Positions 59,345-64,000 of a stretch of 64,000 nt of DNA are shown here, one piece after another (positions within the stretch are counted from its first letter, which is position 1; the number at the start of each line of letters is the position of its first letter). This stretch comes from Petaurus breviceps papuanus (Eukaryota; Chordata; Mammalia; Diprotodontia; Petauridae): contig JAMXIF010000051.1 in the NCBI GenBank assembly GCA_028583685.1, positions 50,643,264 through 50,707,263 of the forward strand, given 5' to 3'. The notes beneath the pieces are model-generated. The model was not told the origin of the DNA. It did no database searches and saw only the letters and a program-made list of their open reading frames with translations. The position numbers and the translations under genes were made by a program.

Positions 59345-59530
59345 TACATAGATCTAGAGCCAAAAGGTGCCTTAGAGGCCATCTCTTCTGACTCCCGCAT
59401 TTTACAGGTGAGGGAGCCAAGAGTTAGACTAGTTGAGTGACTCCTCCACGTTCACCCAAGTGGTCAGTAGCAGAGCCTGGAGTCGAAGCCCAGGGACTTT
59501 TACTCCAAATCCAGTGCTCTTTCCAATGCA
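59345..59530 (-). repeat. MIR/THER-type SINE fragment
   Basis: cattttacaggtgagggagc and the following gagtgactcctccacgttca-like core are in reverse orientation. Diverged, in THOC7 intron 1. Confidence 0.65.
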
Positions 59531-59630
59531 CTTTGTAGGCTAGAGTACTACTACTGACCAAATTTACCTTGTAGACAGTATTGTGGCAACTAGATGGTGG
59601 TACAGTGGATAGAACATTGGACTTCAAATG

Positions 59631-60708
59631 TGACTTTAATGAACTCTTTTTATTTTCAGCAGTAAACTAAAACAAAACATTCACAGCAACCAAAGTACAG
59701 CAACCAAAGTACAGCATTTATCACTATAGTGGCCACATAGTTTTAAACAAAAGATATCATTCAATAAGGCCTTAACTCAGTCATCCTTAAGGAGCAAGCC
59801 TCCTTAAGGGACACAAAGTACAAAGGTCAAAGTTCTCCACCCCTAGGTCACCTTGTCTTAATCTCTCAGTCAAAAAGTCTTCTTTCTTCTTGATTGGAGA
59901 TTAGTTTCCAATCATTCTTAACTCAGTCATCTTTAAAAGGAACAAGGTACAGAGTATAGAGTTCTCCCATCCCTAGGCCACAGTAAATCATGATCTTCTC
60001 AGTCAGCACTAAGTACCCAAGGAGAGGTCTTTTCATCTTGACTCTAGGCTGGCTCTCAGATTCCATGGTTCCTCTTCCATGGGTCCAGCTCCTGCCTGAA
60101 TCTACCCAACTGTCACCTGGATTCACAGGTAGGCCGCTCTCAGCTTCTCATCCAGTTCCATATTGAAGCTCACAGTGTCCAGCCCACCTCAAGTCCTTCA
60201 CAGTTTCTGTTTCTGGGAAGACAAAGCTTAACAGAGCCACAATAACATTCATGCACATTGTTGGCACCGTCAGTTCCCTCTCTGCCTGTGTAATTAACAC
60301 AGACACCAACAAGGTCTGAGAACTCAACACACATCATCGCTATGGTCCCAGGACCTCTGAAACCCTCCTCCAGGACTAATGTAAACAGACAACAAGTAAA
60401 TCCTGTTTCAGGGCGTCCGGTAAAGTCCCAGGGCTTCTGTACAAATTATGACAAACAAAAATCAACACAAACAGAAGAGGCAGACAGAGTGCTGGCCTCA
60501 CAACTGTTCCCCTTCTCAGTTCTCTTTCACAGCTTGGGCTTCTCCTTATATAAGATCATTAGCTCCTCCCTGTTCCACCCCTTTCTGTTGCATCAGCAAG
60601 TTCCTCCCACTGTAGGTTTCACAAGTTCTGTTTCTTAAAGACTTGAGGTAATCAAGGGCAAGGCTCAACTGAAACAAGGTGCTAAGTCCTGGTTTGCGTG
60701 CCATTACA
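59631..60708 (-). mobile_element. Probable solo LTR of an endogenous retrovirus-like element
   Basis: The segment starts tg and ends ca on the minus strand (about 1.08 kb). It has a TATA-like tatataag at about 60547 and an AATAAA signal close to its 3' end (about 59655). It splits a MIR/MAR-type SINE (head at 59583-59630, tail from about 60711). It holds an internal duplication of about 145 bp (copies from 59773 and 59918). No internal retroviral genes are adjacent, so it appears to be a solo LTR. The family is not recognised and a target duplication is not clear. The distance from TATA to polyA signal is long for an LTR, which lowers confidence. Confidence 0.5.
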
Positions 60709-60710
60709 CT

Positions 60711-60875
60711 CACATAATACCTTTCTGCCTCAGTTTACTCCTATAAATTAGGGTAATAATAGTACCTACCTCCCAGGGTTGCTGTGAGGATCAAATGAGA
60801 CAATGATTGTAAAATGCTTAGCACAGTGTCTAGCACATAATAAGTGCTAAGTAAATGTTAATATTATTATTTCTC
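60711..60875 (+). repeat. MIR SINE tail, separated from its head by the LTR
   Basis: It contains gcctcagtttactcctataa, then the conserved gttgctgtgaggatcaaatg core end and a tail with gtgctaagtaaatg. The head, ggtacagtggatagaacat, is at 59583-59630. Confidence 0.8.
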
Positions 60876-60929
60876 CTACCTGTGTGACTATACCTCAGCT
60901 CCATTTTAGAGTCTTCATTCTATTTTCTG

Positions 60930-61300
60930 CCTGCTAACTGATTGTTCATCAAGGTTCGGTCCTGTGCCTTCTTAGTCTACTCTCAGTAATCACATCTGTT
61001 CTCGTGGGCTCAGTTATTGTCTCTATATAAATCACTCCTGAATCTCTGTATCCAGGCCTAATCTCTACAGAGCTCTGCTTTTAACATATCATCCGTTGCC
61101 TCCTAGGCATCACTACCTGATTTTAAATGTAGGCCTTCTTCTTGCAGCCTTTCTTGTCTTCAGAACCATTTACACATTTGTCACCTGATTAATTTTTCCA
61201 AAATCCCACTTTCATGTTCTTAACTAGCTTTTTACATTGGCTCCCTTGTGCCAAGTAACTGTAACTCTCATTTATAAATCACTTAAAATATTATGGTCAT
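60930..61300 (+). repeat. L2 (CR1-clade LINE) fragment
   Basis: Pyrimidine-rich sequence resembling the L2 ORF2 3' region, e.g. tcctgaatctctgtatccag and ggctcccttgtgcc. It is old and not coding. Confidence 0.55.
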
Positions 61301-61834
61301 TTCTCACAGTCATGATGGAAAGTATGTAGAGGAATAGATCATGCCCATTTTATTGATTAGGAAACTAAGAATTTAAAATGACTTGCTTTTGATCTCAGCT
61401 CATAAGTGTCAGTTGAACACAAATCTTTCTGCCTACAAGTCCAATGCTCTGTCTACTGTTTTCTCACTCTTGTTCTTGGGATTAAAAATACTTCTGCCTG
61501 TGTGCTGAAACTATTGTAAAATGTTTGGGGAATAATTTATCAGACAGGGTCTCCAGGAATCCAGCACTGTTTGAGCTCAGCTGGAGCATCATAACTCTGG
61601 GGTAAAGAAACCACAGAGGAGATAAGACACCCTTTCCATGCTCCTTATTCTTGGTTCCTCTTTTCCTTCTTTTTAAATTCAGTGGAGCAGAGGGAAGAGA
61701 AGGACCAACTGAGGGTCCTAGTGGAATAGAAACTTTAGAGATTTGGGGACAGTAAGTTGAAGTTTATATTGAAAACACTTCACAACCTTTTTTCCTCCCT
61801 TTTCTTGACTGTTTGTCCCTCCCCCTGCTTGCAA

Positions 61835-61899
<65 letters not shown>

Positions 61900-62238
61900 A
61901 CTCCCTCAGGCTTCCAGAAACACCCAACATCACCTACAAAGCCTTGATCTTATCTGTGTCCCATTTTTCTTATTTGTAAAATGACTATGATTTTTTCCCA
62001 TTCTAGGCTAATAATGTATTGCATGAGGCACCCATTTTCCCAGTCAAGTTTTCTTGAAGTTAGACTCAAGGATTATCAATTTAATTCCTTGTCAGTACCT
62101 GGAAATTCTCTCCATTTCTTAGGGATTTTAGCAGGAGTAGCGCTGACAGATTTGTTTTTCATCATCAGTCCACCTGAACAAAGAACAATTTTAATTGATC
62201 CATTGGGTCATTTTAATATTCATTACTCTTTCTTTTAG
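61301..62238 (+). other. THOC7 intron 1, last stretch
   Basis: Apart from the (TC)n run, this contains a short MIR-like piece near 61340-61450 and the branch/acceptor region of exon 2. Nothing else was recognised. Confidence 0.55.
61839..61894 (+). repeat. (TC)28 microsatellite
   Basis: About 28 uninterrupted CT units lie in THOC7 intron 1, about 345 bp before exon 2. It is a long polypyrimidine tract on the sense strand. Confidence 0.95.
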
Positions 62239-62356
62239 ATGAAATTATAAGAAAGCGTCTCTTAATTGATGGTGATGGTGCTGGTGATGATCGGAGAATC
62301 AACCTGTTAGTGAAGAGTTTCATTAAATGGTGCAATTCTGGATCTCAGGAAGAAGG
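62239..62356 (+). CDS. THOC7: THOC7 coding exon 2
   Basis: The exon follows a tctttcttttag acceptor and ends before a gtatgt donor (62357). It encodes D-EIIRKRLLIDGDGAGDDRR-INLLVKSFIKWCNSGSQEE-G, the conserved THOC7 N-terminal region, nearly identical to human from memory (one V-to-I difference). The exon is 118 nt, entering in phase 1 and leaving in phase 2. Confidence 0.96.
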
Positions 62357-62654
62357 GTATGTTATTTTGTTGTTGTTTATGTACCATTTTTTCCCATTTG
62401 ATCGAGTGTGTAATATGTCAAATTTAGTCAACTCTTGATTTTTTTCAGACATTAACTGCCTGTTTTGTCTAACATGAAACAAGGTAGCACTAAGCTCATG
62501 TTCAAAGTGCTTCATTTTGGATTGTTGTAAAGAGAAACTTTCTCACAATTAGAACTTTCTCAAAGCGGGATGGGCTACATTCTCTCTCCCTGAGGTCTCC
62601 AAGCAAAGGCCTTTGATCTGCTCTGTCAGGTGTGTTGTAGAGGGAATTCATTTT

Positions 62655-62809
62655 TTTTTTCTGCTTTTTTTTGGAGGGCAGTTGGGGTTAAATGACTTGC
62701 CCAAGGTCACAGAATAGTTTTTGTGTTAAGTGTCTGAGGCCAGATTTGAACTCAGGTCCTCCTGACTCCAGGGCCTGTGCTCTATTCACTGTGCCACCTA
62801 GCCACCCCT
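62655..62809 (-). mobile_element. MAR1-like short SINE in THOC7 intron 2
   Basis: In reverse complement it runs from the aggggtggctaggtggcac head to an A tail. The target duplication is gagggaattcatttt (62640-62654 and 62810-62824), exact over 15 bp. Confidence 0.92.
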
Positions 62810-62824
62810 GAGGGAATTCATTTT

Positions 62825-63240
62825 GTGGAATATGTTGGACTAAGTGACAGCCTCTGAGTTCTCTTCCGACTCTGGAATTCAGTGATTTTATATGATTAAT
62901 TCTTAGGGAGATAAGTTTATCAAAGGGATATAAAAGACTGAAGTGACTTTTGGGATTATGTTCATATTTTCTCTTTAGTGGTATCATGAATAAGATAATC
63001 AAAATTTAGCTACTTGTTCAAACAAATGGAAACTTTAAAAAATTTCTTGTAATGTTTAAATTAGCTTTCTGAATAGCCAAAAAAAATAAGGTGAGATGAA
63101 TAGCAGCAACAAAGTTAGAGGTTTGACTATTATTTAAGTGTTTGTTTAAAATACATTTTGAAGTTGGTTTGTTTTAAAATTACTTAGTCAGCCCAACTGA
63201 AAATCACTACATATAAATCTAGTTTGTTAAATTTAACATA
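62825..63240 (+). other. THOC7 intron 2, unique AT-rich stretch
   Basis: No repeat or exon was recognised between the two SINEs. Confidence 0.6.
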
Positions 63241-63387
63241 GGGGCGACCAGGTAGCACAGTGAGTAAGAGCACCGGCTCCAGTGTTGGGATGACCTGGGA
63301 TTGAATCCAGGCTCAGACCCTAGCACCCACCCAGAAACACCTGGCCGTGTAACCTTGAGCAAGTTACTTAACGCCAATTGCTTTAAA

Positions 63388-63405
<18 letters not shown>
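63241..63405 (+). mobile_element. tRNA-type SINE, solitary A monomer
   Basis: It starts ggggcgaccaggtagcacag, has cacccagaaacacctgg, and ends aattgctt plus A22 that grades into a (TA)n repeat (63406-63429). It lies in THOC7 intron 2, 238 bp before exon 3. Confidence 0.9.
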
Positions 63406-63427
<22 letters not shown>

Positions 63428-63429
63428 TA
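63384..63429 (+). repeat. A22 (TA)12 microsatellite at a SINE tail
   Basis: The poly-A tail of the SINE is followed directly by a TA dinucleotide run. Growth from the tail has probably obscured the target duplication. Confidence 0.9.
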
Positions 63430-63666
63430 ACCCTAAACTCAAATTTGTGAATTAAATTAGATAAAAATATGTGTGGAAAAAGAAAAATTTAAGTTAATTT
63501 AAATACATTTAAATGAACTCAGAATGAACTCAGAACCTAGTACGTTTTCCTTGGTATGATATATCTTCCAATAAAGTATAATAGTAACATTTCCTTACTG
63601 ACAGCCATATATTATCTTTAACAGTTTTTCTCTATTTTAAGCATCTTCATTCTCTATTATTTTTAG

Positions 63667-63794
63667 CTATAGCCAGTACCAGCGCATGCTGAGTACATTG
63701 TCTCAATGTGAATTTTCAATGGGAAAAACACTGCTCGTATATGATATGAATCTCAGAGAAATGGAAAACTATGAAAAAATGTACAAAGACATAG
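63667..63794 (+). CDS. THOC7: THOC7 coding exon 3
   Basis: The exon follows tatttttag and ends at a gtaagt donor (63795). It encodes YSQYQRMLSTLSQCEFSMGK-TLLVYDMNLREMENYEKMYKDI, the start of the predicted helical/coiled-coil part that packs with THOC5. It is 128 nt long and leaves in phase 1. Differences from human that I can recall are conservative (IYKE to MYKD near the end). The next exon is beyond the window. Confidence 0.96.
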
Positions 63795-64000
63795 GTAAGT
63801 CCAGTTAAAGTGATTTCTGTTTGAATCTATAAGTTTGCAGTTTAAGATCTGAGAGAATTTTATCTAGAAATCTTTGATTCAGACATGATTCCCATGTAAT
63901 ATTTCAGAGAAATTGCTTTTTTTTTTTTAAATGGTAACATTTTATTGGCCATTAAAAATTTAGTTAAATGTATTTCAGGTTGATCTAGCAAAAGATTTTT

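Larger units (their letters stand above)
58020..64000 (+). other. THOC7: THOC7 gene, 5' part (exons 1-3 and introns)
   Basis: The plus strand carries the first 88 codons of THO complex subunit 7 in three coding exons with consensus splice sites. The remaining C-terminal part (human length is about 204 residues) lies beyond the window. THOC7 is a coiled-coil subunit of the nuclear THO core of TREX, which couples transcription and processing to mRNA export, and it pairs with THOC5. Intron 1 (58116-62238) holds a C/G hairpin, a probable solo LTR, an L2 copy and a (TC)n repeat. Intron 2 (62357-63666) holds two SINEs. The transcription start is not resolved; the span start is a guess inside the CpG island. 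Confidence 0.9.

Noticed and set aside
59923-60330. 60-67 codon minus-strand frames within the LTR-like segment
   Set aside because: Short, with no recognisable domain and no start context of note; most likely chance frames in a noncoding element.
1-64000. CRISPR arrays, operons, bacterial terminators or phage-type modules
   Set aside because: The window is clearly mammalian: spliced genes, SINEs and LINEs. No regularly spaced repeats of that kind occur.

Overview
This is vertebrate nuclear DNA from a marsupial. The evidence is the density of MAR1/MIR/THER-type CORE-SINEs, marsupial-style L1 and a half-L1-like element, plus two host genes recognisable by protein sequence. The species cannot be fixed from sequence alone. 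I saw none of the young tRNA-SINE I associate with Monodelphis, which weakly argues against a didelphid.

Two genes are divergent neighbours, as in human. ATXN7 (ataxin-7, the polyglutamine subunit of the SAGA deubiquitinase module, SCA7 gene in human) lies on the minus strand. Its first coding exon is at 11251-11578 inside a CpG island (about 10.84-12.79 kb). That exon carries a short polyQ run broken by one histidine. THOC7 (THO/TREX mRNA-export subunit) lies on the plus strand. Its first three coding exons are at 58097-58115, 62239-62356 and 63667-63794, and the gene continues past the window. A second CpG island (about 56.84-58.56 kb) is the shared bidirectional promoter. ATXN7's noncoding first exon must lie in it or next to it, so roughly 11.6-57 kb is ATXN7 intron or 5' noncoding sequence, and 1-11.25 kb is the intron after the first coding exon. 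I see no other protein-coding gene; the remaining open frames are chance frames or remains of mobile elements.

The intron is a stack of repeats. At 32.4-38.2 kb a 5'-truncated L1 sits inside an older L1, with matching target-site duplications and what looks like a 3' transduction; the older copy also holds two SINEs. At 39.2-42.1 kb is a minus-strand element with a perfect 16-bp target-site duplication, a 5' UTR and ORF1 but no ORF2. It fits the half-L1 (HAL1) type, interrupts an L2 copy, and holds a SINE of its own. A tRNA-derived SINE family occurs as two kinds of monomer and, at two loci, as a dimer with the same junction and a single pair of target duplications. Two small TA-flanked inverted-repeat DNA elements (MITE-like) are at 15.45-15.86 kb and 49.41-49.48 kb. 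A probable solo LTR lies in THOC7 intron 1.

The items most worth a second look are the dimeric SINE family, the HAL1-like element, the interrupted polyQ codon run with CTCF-like and CRE motifs around it, and two strong inverted repeats at the ATXN7/THOC7 promoter. I found no evidence for a wholly new biological system.
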